Assembly (NCBI RefSeq): GCF_000003195.3
Contig: NC_012876.2
Span: 42,472,135 to 42,536,134, forward strand
Source: Sorghum bicolor
Lineage: Eukaryota; Streptophyta; Magnoliopsida; Poales; Poaceae
Direction: 5' to 3'
Length of the DNA: 64,000 nucleotides
The notes below the pieces were generated by a model. It did no database searches. It saw only the letters and a program-made list of their open reading frames with translations, and was not told where the DNA came from. The translations under genes were made by a program, and so were the position numbers. Shown one piece after another: positions 24,466 to 36,076 of the stretch (position 1 is its first letter; every line of letters begins with the position of its first letter).

Positions 24466-24757
24466 CGGCGTTGAAAACCGTATTGGACAGCACACCAGAT
24501 TGATTGATCAGAGCACGGTTGACAGCACTATCTACCATCTCTTGCAATTTACCACGATTGGCTTCAAAAGTTATCTGCCGAGGGGCCAGCAATGCTTCCT
24601 TTTGGATCACTTCGCCGCTCCTGTTGATACTGAAGGATTTCAAGCATAGCTGCTTGTAGTCCTCCATGGCTTTTGCCATAGCTTGCTTGTGCTCATCTCT
24701 GAGATTGGCCTCCGTCACTGGGATGACATTCTCCAAGTCGAAATCGGTGTTTGACAT
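24466..24757 (-). pseudogene. gag: N-terminal gag of the Tat-type element, severed by element B
   Basis: Minus frame from ATG 24757 (MSNTDFDLENVIPVTEANL). An upstream ATG at 24832 lies inside the LTR and is unlikely to be used. The helical, charged N-terminus runs to NTVFNA, where element B begins. The frame continues at 13436 (ARTFKEGQVPPTYV) once B and one TSD copy are removed. This in-frame continuity across 11 kb is the best evidence for the nesting. Confidence 0.85.
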
Positions 24758-24778
24758 GTTGATCTTGATCTTGAATCT

Positions 24779-24801
24779 GTCCCACCAGGCGTGCCAAAAG
24801 A
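24779..24801 (-). other. PBS-like site of the Tat-type element
   Basis: On the minus strand the LTR end CACCAACACA is followed by TCTTTTGGCACGCCTGGTGG. The TGGCACGCC(T/C)GGTGGGA form is familiar from grass Tat/RIRE2-like elements, but I cannot assign the tRNA. Confidence 0.55.
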
Positions 24802-25532
24802 TGTGTTGGTGCAAAAGCTGATCTGCAAACACAAAAGGCTAATACCCGATTCAAACGTTAAGGCGTGCCAGCCGATTTGACCTTACAATCGACGAAGGTG
24901 GTAACTCGAACACTTTGGTCCTGACAACAGCGATGCGCCCGGATGTCATGGCCAAGAGGTGCTCACGCGGAACTCGAGAACACGCTGAGTTTGAATCGAC
25001 GAATTTCTAAGAACTCGTAGTAAAAGGAAAATATGACGAAGTCATCGAAAAGTAGATGCTAGAATATGAGTAAAAACTTGTGTTTGATTGATTGATAGAT
25101 AGATGTCATTACATTGCTCTAGGGTCTACATTTATACCCTGTCTAAAGAGCTACAACCAGACACGACTAGGACTCGAATTCCAAATCAAACGGAACCCAT
25201 ATACAAAACGAACTCTAATAATTAAGAAAAATATTAAACTATCCTCTACGATCAATCGGTGTACTATGACGAGCCAATCGGCAACCCCTGTATCTTCCTC
25301 CACGACTATCGGTAGATCGCTTTCCATCGTCATCGGCAACCACCAATGCTAGCCATCGGCACGATCCCATTGCTACTTCTTGGACTTAGTCATATTCCGT
25401 CCATCTTCCATTGGCACCAACCTCCATCGGTAACTTCCCTGTGGACTAGTCACCACTGCCCCATCTGCCGATCCACACTCGATCAACTCCAGGTGCGTAT
25501 CCAAAGATACGTGTTTGAAAACGGTGTCAACA
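24802..25532 (-). repeat. 5' LTR of the Tat-type element (731 bp)
   Basis: The minus strand begins TGTTGACACCGTTTTCAAAC at 25532 and ends CACCAACACA at 24802, next to the PBS. It is inserted into LTR3: the sequence right of 25532 (CCAGTGTATATTTGCTCAG) matches element B LTR2 at about 22088. Confidence 0.78.
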
Positions 25533-28099
25533 CCAGTGTATATTTGCTCAGAAATCTTTGGCTTCTTTCTTCTGATCTCTGACTTCTGTTTCGACTGTCG
25601 GTCCTCAGCTCCTGGTCTTCACTATTGACGAACCACGCTTCTTCTACTCATAGCAACCAAGCAGCACAAACAGACAAACAAACAATCACGACTAAGAACA
25701 GACATCAATCAAAAGAAAAGCTTTGAAAGAGAGCGCACTAAACGACACGACTTGTTGCTACGATCGTGACAACGCAAGAACAATTGAGACCGGAGCTATC
25801 GTTAAACGGCCACGACTTTCGAGGTTCGACATGTAACGGAGAAGACTACTATACGCTGGTCGTATTTTATTTTATAAAAGAAGGTGATAGACTTTTCAAA
25901 GAAATATCTCAAAGTTGAATTGACCAAATTATAAAGAATTATAAAGGTTAGGGTTAAATGTTAGTCATATTCTATTTATAAATAATTATATACCACTGAA
26001 GCCAATCAAGCATTTATAGTTTTGAAATATAGAATATATAAAAGTAACTAATCGAGTGGTTACATATCATGTTTAAACTAATCAAGTTATAATTAATACA
26101 GAAACATTAAAGTTGATATTAATAACGTGATCCTTTATTTATTTATTAAAGATCAAAATTATAAACATAGTTTACTCTTAATTCAAAAAGACTTTAGATA
26201 AATATTACTAAATTATTAATGTGCTTCATGTTTAAATAATCAAATTATAATTAAGAAGTATTAAAGTTCACATTTGATTATAAAGATACCGAAGTGTAAT
26301 CCTAAGTTGTTTTTAAATTAATTAAATATAAATGCATTCAAAACATTAGTCAGATTAATTATACTCATAAACATGAGACAATGAAATCAGCATTGCTAAT
26401 ATGTAGATTACATCGACATAGACACAGCGCAACGAGAACCGAATTACAACCCTAGATTGTTCTCTAATTTAAAAGCTATTTAATAAATATTAATCAAATT
26501 ATATTTAAATCAATAAATTCAAGAATAAGATACATGATAAATATTTATACTACTGCATAGAGCGCGACGATACAAAACTAACGCAATCAGAATAGGATCT
26601 TCAAATACCGATGGCTATAGGGGTTGGACTGCTAAAAAAGGACTTAAATCTAATTACTTTTGAATAGGGATGGACTGCGGGTTGATTTCACAAAAGACGA
26701 GGGAGTTTTCTGCAGAAACGCAAGGGCTGACTAGGGCTTGACTGGTTGGCCCAGTCTTTGCTGACTCAACGCTTGCATGGCGCTACGTGGCGGTGACGGG
26801 CGGCCACGTCGGCCTTGTTGACCGGCAGGTTGACTCGGTCCGTGGTAGTTCTGAGCCGTTGGCTCTGGATCGGGTGGCCAGGGGGGTCTCCAGCTGGGAT
26901 GGGGTCACCGGGGCTACAGTGGCCACGGTGGCGGCTCGTCGGAGCACAGCAGCGTGGTCACGATGGGGCTCGGTCGGGGACGGGGAGGGCACGAGGCGAC
27001 GCGGGGTGTCCTCATGGACTCAACACGGGGCTCCTCAGTGACAGTGGCTGGCCGGAGCAGCGCTGCGCACGCGGTGGCGCCATGGAAGACAGCCACGATC
27101 TCACCGAAGCTCGGCTAGAGGGCGCTGCAGGGGGCGAAGAGCGAAGGTGAGGGTACGGGAGAGTTCCTCACCTCCTTGCGATCATCAGGGTGCCATTCTT
27201 GTCGACCGGGGCACAGCAGGTGAGGAAACCGACGGTGGTACGGAGCTCAGGACGGCGGCGGCTATGGTGGCGCGCGGCTGGGGCTTAGGGCGGAGGCGGC
27301 GGTGCCCTAGGGCTCCAAGGGGGCATAGGGGAGGTTGGCGTGGCGTGGTCCTCTTATAGGCCAGGCGGACCTCGAGGTGGCGTGCGCTGGCGGGGTCGGA
27401 CGGAGGCGGTGCTCCTCCACGCGATTCGGAGGTAGGGGACGATAGCTCCCGCTAAGAGCTGCGCCCCGCATGGCAGCGACAGAGAGCTGGATGGGAGCGT
27501 GGGCCGCTGCTGCTGCTGGGCTGGCGCAGCTGGGCTAAGGCCCAAGGGCGGAGGAGGGAATGCTGAGGCTAGGGCAGGCCGGGAGTGGGGCTCAAACTGG
27601 AGCAGGCCGAGATCGAGGGAGGGAAAAGAAAAACCCTTTTCTTTTCGTAAAACAACATTTCTAAACTATTTTACTAAACTAATTTCAAAACCCCTTTTTG
27701 AATTCCTAATTTGAGATTACTTTGGAGCTTGTTTTCTTCACTACTTTTTTTGAAAACAAAATCTATTTTCTTTTAACCATATTTTTCAATTATTCTTGAC
27801 TCAAATTTGAATCAGGTTTCAAATTAAGGTTTTAAAGCGCTATTTCAAAATCGAGAAGGACCTAATCGTGGCTTACTCGAATTTTGAAATTTATTTTTCT
27901 CACACAAGCCAAACAAAGCTACAACAGAAAACACACATCAAATAAAACAACCTCCACTTAATTTAATAAAATTCCACATTGTTCTCATTTTATAATAACA
28001 ACAATTAATAAAAAATCTTGTAATATTTTAGAAAAATTTTAAATCCTTATTTAATTTAGTATTTTCTAATAATAATCCAAAATTAAATGGAGTGTTATA
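25533..28099 (-). repeat. LTR3: partial B-like LTR interrupted by the Tat-type element
   Basis: Similar to the B LTRs from about 22088 onward: CAGTGTATATTTGCTCAG..., an AT-rich middle, a GC-rich block (26760-27600) with the TATA-like box near 27355, and the end GGAGTGTTATA at 28099. The part corresponding to 20609-22087 must lie left of the window, beyond the Tat element. It has diverged clearly from B and is a related subfamily. Its right end abuts tandem array 1. Confidence 0.82.
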
Positions 28100-30482
28100 T
28101 TAGAGGTCATCAAGATATACAGTTGATATATTGTCCATTTTACCATTTGGATAAATTTGAGCCAATCCTATGCACATGTGTTTAAAATCCAAGACGGGTT
28201 TTGGTCAAACTTGGTCAAATGACCCATTTGGTGACTTCAAATGAAAAAATTTTGAATTCCAAGATGTTAGATATAATAAAGATCCAAACTTTTTATATAG
28301 ACAATATTTCCATTGGAGAAAGTTTAAGTAAACAATTCCCACCAAATCTTGAATCTCACACAAACTATATGAAACTATACGTGAGAATTGTGGATTTTTA
28401 ACTACACATTCCCATCACTTTGTCAAATGCAAAAATGTTCTATATATTAAATGTGTATCTTGATGAGTGGAACAATATTGGTATTCATGACTTTCTGAGT
28501 CGACACCATCTAGGGTTATGAAAACCAGTGCGTGGCTATGAATTCTTTAAAAATTCAAAATTGAGTGCTTCAAACTTTTCCAAGTGAAAAGTTGACCATT
28601 AGACCAAATGTAGAACTTGATGAGTGTAACAAACTTTGTATTCATGACTTTTCCATTTGGGACCATCTAGGATTCGGTCAAAGTGTGTGTTTCTAAAAAC
28701 CAATGCTTTGACTTTGGTCAAACTTGGTCAAATGACCCATTTGATGACTTGAAATGAAAAAAATTTGAATACAAAGTTGTTAGAGATCATCAAGATATAC
28801 ATTTGATATATTGTCCATTTTTCCATTTGGATAAATTTGAGCCAGTCCTATGCACATGTGTTTAAAATCTAAGACGGGTTTTGGTCAAACTTGGTCAAAT
28901 GACCCATTTGATGACTTCAAATGAAAAAATTTTGAATTCCAAGATGTTAGAGATCATAAAGATCCAAACTTTTTATATAGACAATTTTTCCATTTGAGAA
29001 AGTTTAAGTGAACAATTCCCACCAAATCTTGAATCTCACATAAACTATATGAAACTGTATGTGAGAATTGTGGATTTTCAACTACACCTTCCCAATACTT
29101 TGTCAAATACAAAAATGGTCTACATATTAAACGTGTATCTTGATGAGTGGAAAAATATTGGTATTCAAGACGTTCCCAGTCGAGACCACCTAGGGTTCTT
29201 AAAAGTGGTGCATGGCTATGAATTCTTTCAAAATTCAAAAACGAGTGGTTCAAACTTTTCCAAGTGAAAAGTTGACCATTAGACCAAATGTAGAACTTGA
29301 AGAGTGTAACAAACTTTGTATTCATGACTTTTCCATTTTGGACCATCTAGGGTTCAGTCAAAGTGTGTGTTTCTAAAAACCAATGCTTCGACTTTGGTCA
29401 AACTTAGTCAAATGACCCATTTGATGACTTGAAATGAAAAAATTTTGAATACAAAGATGTTATAGATCATCAAGATCTACATTTGATATATTGTCCATTT
29501 TTCCATTTGGATAAATTTGAGCCAATCCTAGGCACATGTGTTTAAAATCCAAGACGGGTTTTGGTCTTGATGAGTGTAACAAACTTTGTATTCATGACTT
29601 TTCCATTTGGGACCATCTAGGGTTCGATCAAAGTGTGTGTTTCTAAAAACCAATGATTTGACTTTGGTCAAACTTGGTTAAATGACCCATTTGATGACTT
29701 GAAATGAATAAATTTTGAATACAAAGTTGTTAGAGATCATCAAGATCAACATTTGATATATTGTCCATTTTTCATTTGGATAAATTTGAGCCAATCCTAG
29801 GCACATGTGTTTAAAATCCAAGACAGGTTTTGGTCAAACTTGGTCAAATGACCCATTTGATGACTTGAAATAAAAAAAATTGAATACCATGTTGTTAGAG
29901 ATCATCAAGATCCAAACTTTTTATATAGACAATTTTTCCATTTGAGAAAGTTTAAGTAAACAATACCCACCAAATCTTGAATCTCACACAAACTATATGA
30001 AACTATATGTGAGAATTGTGGATTTTCAACTACACCTTCCCAACACTTTGTCAAATGAAAATAATGGTCTATATATTAAATGTAGATCTTGATGAGTGGA
30101 ACAATATTAGTATTCATAACTTTCTGAGTCGAGACCATCTAGGGTTCCAAAAAGTGGTGCATGGCTTTGAATTCTTTCAAAATTCAAAATTGAGTGCTTC
30201 ACACTTTTCCAAGTGAAAAGTTGACCATTAGACCAAGTGTAGAACTTGATGAGTGTAACAAACTTTGCATTCATGACTTTTCCATTTGGGACCATCTAGG
30301 GTTCGGTCAAAGTGTGTGTTTCTAAAAACCAATGCATTGACTTTGGTCAAACTTGGTCAAATGACCCATTTGATGACTTAAAATGAAAAATGTTTGAATA
30401 TAAAGTTGCTAGAGATCATCAAGATCTACATTTGATATATTGTCCATTTTTCCATTTGGATAAATTTGAGAAAATCCTAGGC
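28100..30482. repeat. Tandem array 1, unit about 680 bp
   Basis: The marker GACGGGTTTTGGTC (or GACAGG) recurs at 28193, 28873, 29553 and 29822. Full units are 680 bp; the 29553 unit is shortened to 269 bp by an internal deletion (GGTC joined to TTGATGAGTGTAAC). Within a unit a ~75-bp block around GGTCAAATGACCCATTTG occurs twice. Open frames in it (e.g. 28954-29346 minus) are short and interrupted between units. The consensus is AT-rich and non-coding. Confidence 0.88.
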
Positions 30483-30511
30483 ACAACGCAAGAACAATTG
30501 AGACTGGAGCT
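30483..30511 (-). repeat. LTR4, first fragment
   Basis: A 29-base piece (ACAACGCAAGAACAATTGAG...) matches LTR3 at about 25771-25799. It is wedged between array 1 and the LTR of element C, marking the left edge of the broken second B-like LTR. Confidence 0.65.
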
Positions 30512-31857
30512 TGTTGACGGTCCTTAAGTACCAAATATAATCATCAAATAAATAAAGAAAAGGATCCAAATACAACCAACACCCAAACTAAGGGTTTTAT
30601 CTGACAGAATTCCACGAGTTTTGGTGTTTGTCTATTTCTGCAGGGGGTTATCAGGAAATATGGAGGAAAGGCCCACATGTTGGGTTTACATAGAGATATT
30701 AACGTGCCGCGCAATTTTCTATCATCTAGAAGACTCCAGAAGCCACACGAACGAACGGGAAGGCGATCGGGCCCGGGGGCAGGGCGCCCGCCTTGAGTTA
30801 GAGTCCAAACAGGACCCATCTCGTAGATTACGCTCCACCGACCTAAAGGATCAAGGATAACCATTCAATCAATGTCGGTTTGATCCGACGGCCTAGATTC
30901 ACTTGAGGGGACTATATAAGCAGACCCCCTGGCCCCTGGAGGAGAACAAGTTTATTGTAGAGTTGAGAGGTGCCCTCGAAGGATAACCTTTCCTCTACAT
31001 AGACAGAGCAAAAGCTAGGGTTTGGAGATGAGAGCTCTCCTCTCATCTCTAAACTAGGGTAGATCTAGAAAGTAGCGAGATGGAGAGCGAGGGAGGATTG
31101 GAGGAGAGGCCGGCCTGTCGGTTCTTCCTCCGGTTGTACTTCGCCATGATCAAGTTCTAATCAAGCTTGCTCATGGGATGACTCTGGTAATCTACTTCTA
31201 TTTCATTATGCAATTACTATTCATGTATGTTCTGGTTCACAACTCTTTTGAGTACTTTTAATCTATAGGACCCTATAGGTTAGAGTTGTAGTATAGGTGT
31301 AAGCATGGTGCTTAGACTTAGATTACTTGTGGATATCCCCTGTCTAGCCGGATCGTGTGGTAGGCCGCGTAGGTGACAGTTACGTTGGTCCCCTGTAGTC
31401 CACCTCCTATTAGCAGGACGGGTAGGGTTTATCGGCCTACGGATAAGCATCCTTTGTGGTGTATTCTTATCACGTGGTTCATCCCAGACATAGACATACC
31501 CTTTGAAGTAGAGAAACCATAGTTATCCTCTCTATTCTCCTACCGTCGCCCATATACTAGATTGCTCTACTCTCTATTCCCATATTATCAACCATTGTTA
31601 CTTTACCTTTAATATTGTTCTCATTCAATTCTACCATATTTCCTATTTACACTTACCCATCTATCTAGGTTAAGTTAGAGCGTAGATCAGTTCTCCCATT
31701 TCCCTGTGGATACGATAAAACCTTTAACCGGGTAAAAGCTACAACGGTATCCGTGCGCTTGCGGATTTATCTGTGTGCGTATAAATACCATAGTACACTC
31801 TAGTGCCATACTGGGGATGACAACCTAGTATTCAAGTGGTGCTAGCAAGTGTCAACA
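30512..31857 (+). repeat. 5' LTR of element C (1346 bp)
   Basis: Starts TGTTGACGGTCC and ends AAGTGTCAACA, giving 7-base inverted ends TGTTGAC/GTCAACA. TATATAA at 30913-30919 is the likely TATA box. Upstream of it is one copy of the GC box GGGCGCCCGCC (30783-30793). A leader with short U-rich stretches follows. Confidence 0.9.
30913..30919 (+). promoter_or_regulatory. Candidate TATA box of element C 5' LTR
   Basis: CTATATAAG within GGGGACTATATAAGCAGACC. Equivalents are CTATAAAA in element D (33863-33870, 40459-40466) and TTATATA in element F (60223-60229, minus), each before a CCCCTGGCCCCT-like segment. Confidence 0.6.
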
Positions 31858-31865
31858 AGCATTTT

Positions 31866-31883
31866 TGGCGCCGTTGCCGGGGA
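31866..31883 (+). other. Primer-binding site of element C
   Basis: TGGCGCCGTTGCCGGGGA, 8 bases after the LTR end. This Asp-tRNA-like PBS is characteristic of Athila-type elements and identical in D and E. Confidence 0.88.
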
Positions 31884-32021
31884 GACGGTTGCTGAGTTGA
31901 CTACGAACTAGCTTAATCATTTTCTAAAAAAAATAAAAATAAAAATATTTTTTTTCCTTTTATCCTTTGCCTCATCTCTGCTATTCTTTCCTCTTATCTA
32001 ATCCTTGATTTCTGGTCTATC

Positions 32022-33441
32022 ATGAATGCAAACATGTCTATCTATCAGTTTCATAGACCTACGGGCACACATCTCGAACCACCAAAATCTTCAAAGCCTA
32101 TCATGACATCTAGTTTTGAGATAGACCCCGAATACATAGAATTTGTTCAAAAACAACCTTTCTTAGGAGAAGGTGAGGAAAACCCATACACACACCTAAG
32201 AGAGTTTTATCGAGTCTATGACCTCCTTCACATAGAAGGCATGTCCGATGAGACCCTTAAATGGAAGCTCTTTCCATTCTCTTTAACAGGAAAAGCTAGA
32301 CACTGGTACAAACTCAAAGTAGCGAGTGTTCATGGAGATTGGAATGAGTTATATAATAGTTTTCTTTTTAAATATTTTCCAATCTCCAAAGTGACGGAAC
32401 TTCAGTGTGAGATTATTTCTTTTAGACAACTGGAAGAAGAATCTCTTGGCAAATCATGGGACCGCTATATTAAACTTACTCTCACTGGCCCAAAGCTTTC
32501 TATTCCAGAAGAAGTTCTTCTAATTCACTTTTTTGAGGGCCTTAGTAAGGACAATAAGCAAACCGTGAATACAGCCTCTAGAGGATCCTTCTATCACCTA
32601 CCTGATAGTGAAGCTAGGGATTTAATTGATTCATTGAGTGGAAAGTTTCCTAGCATTTATATCCCTGAGAAAGAGAAAGAACCAGTTCCTAGACAAGAAG
32701 AAGAAGTTTTGATAGCTAGATCACAACCACTTCAATTCCAAACTTTAGCTATCGATCCTAAACCATCAATATCCCAAAATTCTCCAAGGGAGGAAGGAAT
32801 TCTGACCTTAAATCTTTCAAATGCTGATGGTTTAGACTTCTGGTTCCACAAGAGACCTTCAAGCAGGGATAATTCAAATCCTTGCAATAATGGTTCTCTT
32901 ATAGAATGTCCTGGTTCCTGTTATGAAGAAGTCGAGGATGACATATCAAGTGAAGGAGAGCTAAACCATATAGAAGATTCTATCTGCTCCCCTTTCATGT
33001 TCACAAATTCTAAATCCATCCTTGACCTTAGAGATCCCTCTTATCCCTCTCCTTTTAAGTCTCATGATGATACTAACAATCCATCAAGACGACCAAACCA
33101 TAGGAGTCATGAAGACCATAAGGATGGCATGTCAAGTAATGCCATAGAAAGAGAGCTAAGCCATAGAGAAGATTCTATCAGCTCCCCTATCTTGATCACA
33201 AGTTCTAAATGGCTGGAATGTGTAGAATGGATGGATAAGGAAGAAGCCTTAATGGATTCTGACTTTGGATCAATTTCAAATGGTGATTTCTTGACTCCCT
33301 TTGAAGATGAGATGCATCCAACTACAGAAGAGGACATAGGTGAGACCAATCCAGGAGAAACTCCGAACATTCAGATTGGAGACGAAGATAACATTAATAA
33401 GCATGGAATTTATTTCATAGCCACTTCGTTCACTCCATGCT
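32022..33441 (+). pseudogene. gag: Gag of element C, 5' part, interrupted by element D
   Basis: An open frame from ATG 32022 covers 473 codons to the insertion. A Retrotrans_gag domain spans about residues 60-165 (WKLFPFSLTGKARHWYKLK ... WNELYNSFLFKYFP ... RYIKL), the capsid core of virus-like particles. An acidic Ser-rich tail (about 230-460) contains a degenerate internal repeat: ELNHIEDSICSP near 310 and ELSHREDSISSP near 375. No zinc knuckle is seen. The last native codons before the break read HGIYFIATSFTPC; the remaining frame into the LTR (to 33470) is artificial. Apart from the insertion the frame has no stop, so it was intact when D arrived. Confidence 0.85.
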
Positions 33442-35100
33442 TGTTGACGGTCCTTAAGTATCAAATTTAATTATCAAATAAACAAAGAAAAGGATCCAAA
33501 TGAAATCAACATCTAGACTTAGGGTTTTATCTGACAGAATTCCACGAGTTTTGGTGTTTGTCTATTTCTGCAAGGGGTTATCAGGAAATACGGAAGAAAG
33601 GCCCACACGTCGGGATTACATAGAGATATTAACATGCCGCGCAATTATCTTAAATCTAGAAGACTCCAGAAGCCACGGGAAGAAAGCGGAGGCCGAACGG
33701 GGCCAGAGGCTGGGCGCCCGCTCTCCTGCCCTTGGCGCCCGCCTTGACTTGGAGCCCAATCAGGACTCTGTTTCGTGGGAGATCTCCACCGACCTAAAGG
33801 ATCAAGGATAACCGTTCAATCTAAGTCGGTTTGATCCAACGGCCCATATTCACTTGAAGGGACTATAAAACCAAACCCCCTGGCCCCTAGAGGAGAGAGC
33901 CTCTCAACCCTAATTCATTATTCTCAAGGGAGAAGAAGCCCCTGATCAAGATTAGAGCCACCACATCAATTAGATATCTAGATTAGGATAGCTACATAGG
34001 ATTAGAACTAGAAGGAGTCAACCTTCGATTGGTTTCCAGATCTGTCAAGAGGATTCTTGGTAATTCACTAATTGTGCTTCTAATTGCTTTCTAATCATCT
34101 TTGTTCTTCAATATTATGAATATGACTTTGTTCTACTTCAATATATTGCTTATGACTTTGCTCTACTTGTTTATATTCAAGATTATATTTTTCTTAGTTT
34201 ATCATAGTTATGTACTTGGCTTAGTTAGATTGGATTTATATACATGTTTAGGATCGTATAGCGTTTATCCATCGGGTCCATGGGTAAATGATAGATATTG
34301 TGTAGGCGTGGTGCTTATACCATATTTATCTGCGATTGTACCCAATATGCTAGATCGCGGGGTAGTTCGTGATAGTGACAGCTTCATTGATTCTTATATA
34401 GTCCCCCTCTCGTGTATTGGGCTGGCAGAGCAACATTATTATAGGGGAGTGATTGCTATGTTTCTCATTTACCTTGCTAATATCACTATGCATGGGCGTA
34501 GTCTTGTCTCGCAATGATTGCTAAGTATGCTTGCACTAACTATGATAATGCTAGACTATATAGTTGAGAATAACTTAGGAAATATTCTTGTAGTTTGTTC
34601 TAATTCCATGCTAATGACTTTCTAGATTATCTAATTGAGGTGCTTATCATATTTATATGTGGCTAAGTTATGATCAGATTAATTATCTTTGTCACTATTT
34701 ATTATTTCATATATCTTTTATGTGACACTTACCCCTGTATGAAAGAGTTAGATAAATGTTCTCAATTATACATGCAATGATAGATACTCAATCTCATATT
34801 CTATTCTGTAATCAATATTGATGATTGCTAATCCCTTCCCAGTGGTAAAAATATAAATAACGATACCTGGAATACTTCCCGGTTGAAATGCTACATCGGT
34901 ATTAATCTGTGCGCTTGCAGATCCCATTCATTATTTATTTAGAAGAGCAATTGCATATTTCAATACCGCGTCTCTCATGTCATGCTGGGGATGACAACTT
35001 GGCTTAAGTGGTATGAGGGATAGGTTTGGCATTTTTGGCACCTTTACTAGATTTAGAAAACTAAGTCTACTTTTGGTAATGATGTTAAGAATACCCAACA
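33442..35100 (+). repeat. 5' LTR of element D (1659 bp)
   Basis: Starts TGTTGACGGTCC, ends AATACCCAACA. TATA-like CTATAAAA at 33863-33870. Two GC boxes (33712-33720 and 33734-33743) where the 3' LTR has one, which accounts for the 21-bp length difference. An open frame of 138 codons at 34101-34517 is shared with the 3' LTR. Confidence 0.92.
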
Positions 35101-35108
35101 AGCATTTT

Positions 35109-35126
35109 TGGCGCCGTTGCCGGGGA
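35109..35126 (+). other. Primer-binding site of element D
   Basis: TGGCGCCGTTGCCGGGGA, 8 bases after the LTR, preceded by AGCATTTT as in element C. Confidence 0.88.
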
Positions 35127-35260
35127 AGGTTGATTAATAATCAGGAATGGAATAAAGGATTTTGAGTTATCATTCGCATCACTAATATGATTGAGCTTAT
35201 CTATTCTCTCATACAGTTTTACCCCGATATTTTTCTATTTTCTCTTATGCAGGGGAATGT

Positions 35261-36046
35261 ATGAATAGAAGACATCTTCCAGGAAATTTTGTTGACAATC
35301 CCGAAGCCTTATTCAGAAGAACTAGAGCCAAGCTAAAGAAGAGATCATCAACACTTCAGCAAGAAGCTTCATCCAATCAAGAAGATCACCGAAACTTGTC
35401 TTCAGAGTTCGAAGCCATGGCGAACAAATCAATCCGCGAGTTCTCAGCTCCCACTACAGACAACATCCGCACTGGACCTGCTGCAGAGATCGATGGCAAC
35501 TTTGAGCTCAAGCCTGGACTTATCAACATGGTGCAATCCAACCAGTTCTGTGGGAAGGCACACGAAGACGCTAGTGCTCATCTACAACACTTCCTGGAGA
35601 TTTGCAACACATTTACCATATCAGGAGTTTCTAGAGATGCTATACTACTTTGCCTCTTCCTATTCTCACTGTTAGGAAGAGCGAAGCAGTGGTCCTACGC
35701 TACAAAGGAGAAGAATACTATGTGGGCACTCTGCTCAACAAACTTCCTGGCTAAGTTCTTTCCCATGGGCAAGACCAATGCTCTCCGCGGGAAGATTACA
35801 AGTTTTCAGCAACAAAATGATGAATCTGTTCTAGAAGCATGGGAGCGCTTCCAAGACTACATCCTAGAATGTCCCCATCATGGAATGGAGAGCTGGCTAC
35901 TAATGCAGACATTTTATCATGGGCTCGGCAACAGTGCCCGAGAGACCATGGATGCTGCAGCTGGAGGAGCATTCTTATCACTTACTATACCACAAGCCAC
36001 AGCTCTTGTGGAGAAGATGGCGTCCAACCAAAGTTGGAATGAATAA
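35261..36046 (+). pseudogene. gag: Gag (capsid) of element D, ending at an in-frame stop
   Basis: From ATG 35261, 261 codons. The N-terminus is basic (FRRTRAKLKKRSS). The Retrotrans_gag-type core follows from about 75 to 255 (FTISGVSRDAILLCLFLFSLLGRAKQW is split here for length: FTISGVSRDAILLCL then FLFSLLGRAKQW), with FLAKFFPMGKTNALRGKI and a Gly/Ala-rich end. A TAA at 36044 stops it, but the same frame goes on 27 bases later from ATG 36077 into a region natural for the end of gag. The stop is therefore most likely a nonsense mutation in a single gag-pro frame. Programmed readthrough is possible but unsupported. Confidence 0.82.
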
Positions 36047-36076
36047 AGGACCCAGATACGCAAGAGAGGTGGAGGT

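Larger units (their letters stand above)
9046..25532 (-). mobile_element. Tat-type Ty3/gypsy element, decayed, interrupted by elements A and B
   Basis: Read on the minus strand: LTR 25532-24802, a PBS-like sequence below 24801, gag from 24757, an interruption by element B at 24465-13437, then the rest of gag, protease and RT down to 9050, where element A cuts in. RNase H, integrase and the 3' LTR would lie left of the window. Gag with a KYCKWHNATSH zinc motif, the LLLGRDWIH protease motif and the RT resemble Tat/RIRE2-like grass elements. Several in-frame stops and small indels make it inactive. Confidence 0.88.

Noticed and set aside
9046..25532. Possibility of an envelope-like gene between pol and LTR in the Tat or Athila-like elements
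   Set aside because: The 3' part of the Tat element is outside the window, and the 3' regions of C, D, E and F show no long frame with signal and transmembrane segments.
26783..27545. GC-rich open frames in LTR3, repeated at 46439-47191 in LTR4
   Set aside because: Same reason: composition-driven frames in an LTR, with no recognisable domain.
28954..29346. 130-codon minus frame in array 1, with a counterpart at 56216-56608
   Set aside because: It is an open stretch of the 680-bp repeat unit. Neighbouring units carry stops in the same frame, so coding is unlikely.
28100..30482. Possibility of a CRISPR-like or regularly spaced repeat array
   Set aside because: The units are long (about 680 bp) direct tandem repeats without spacers, in a plant genome.
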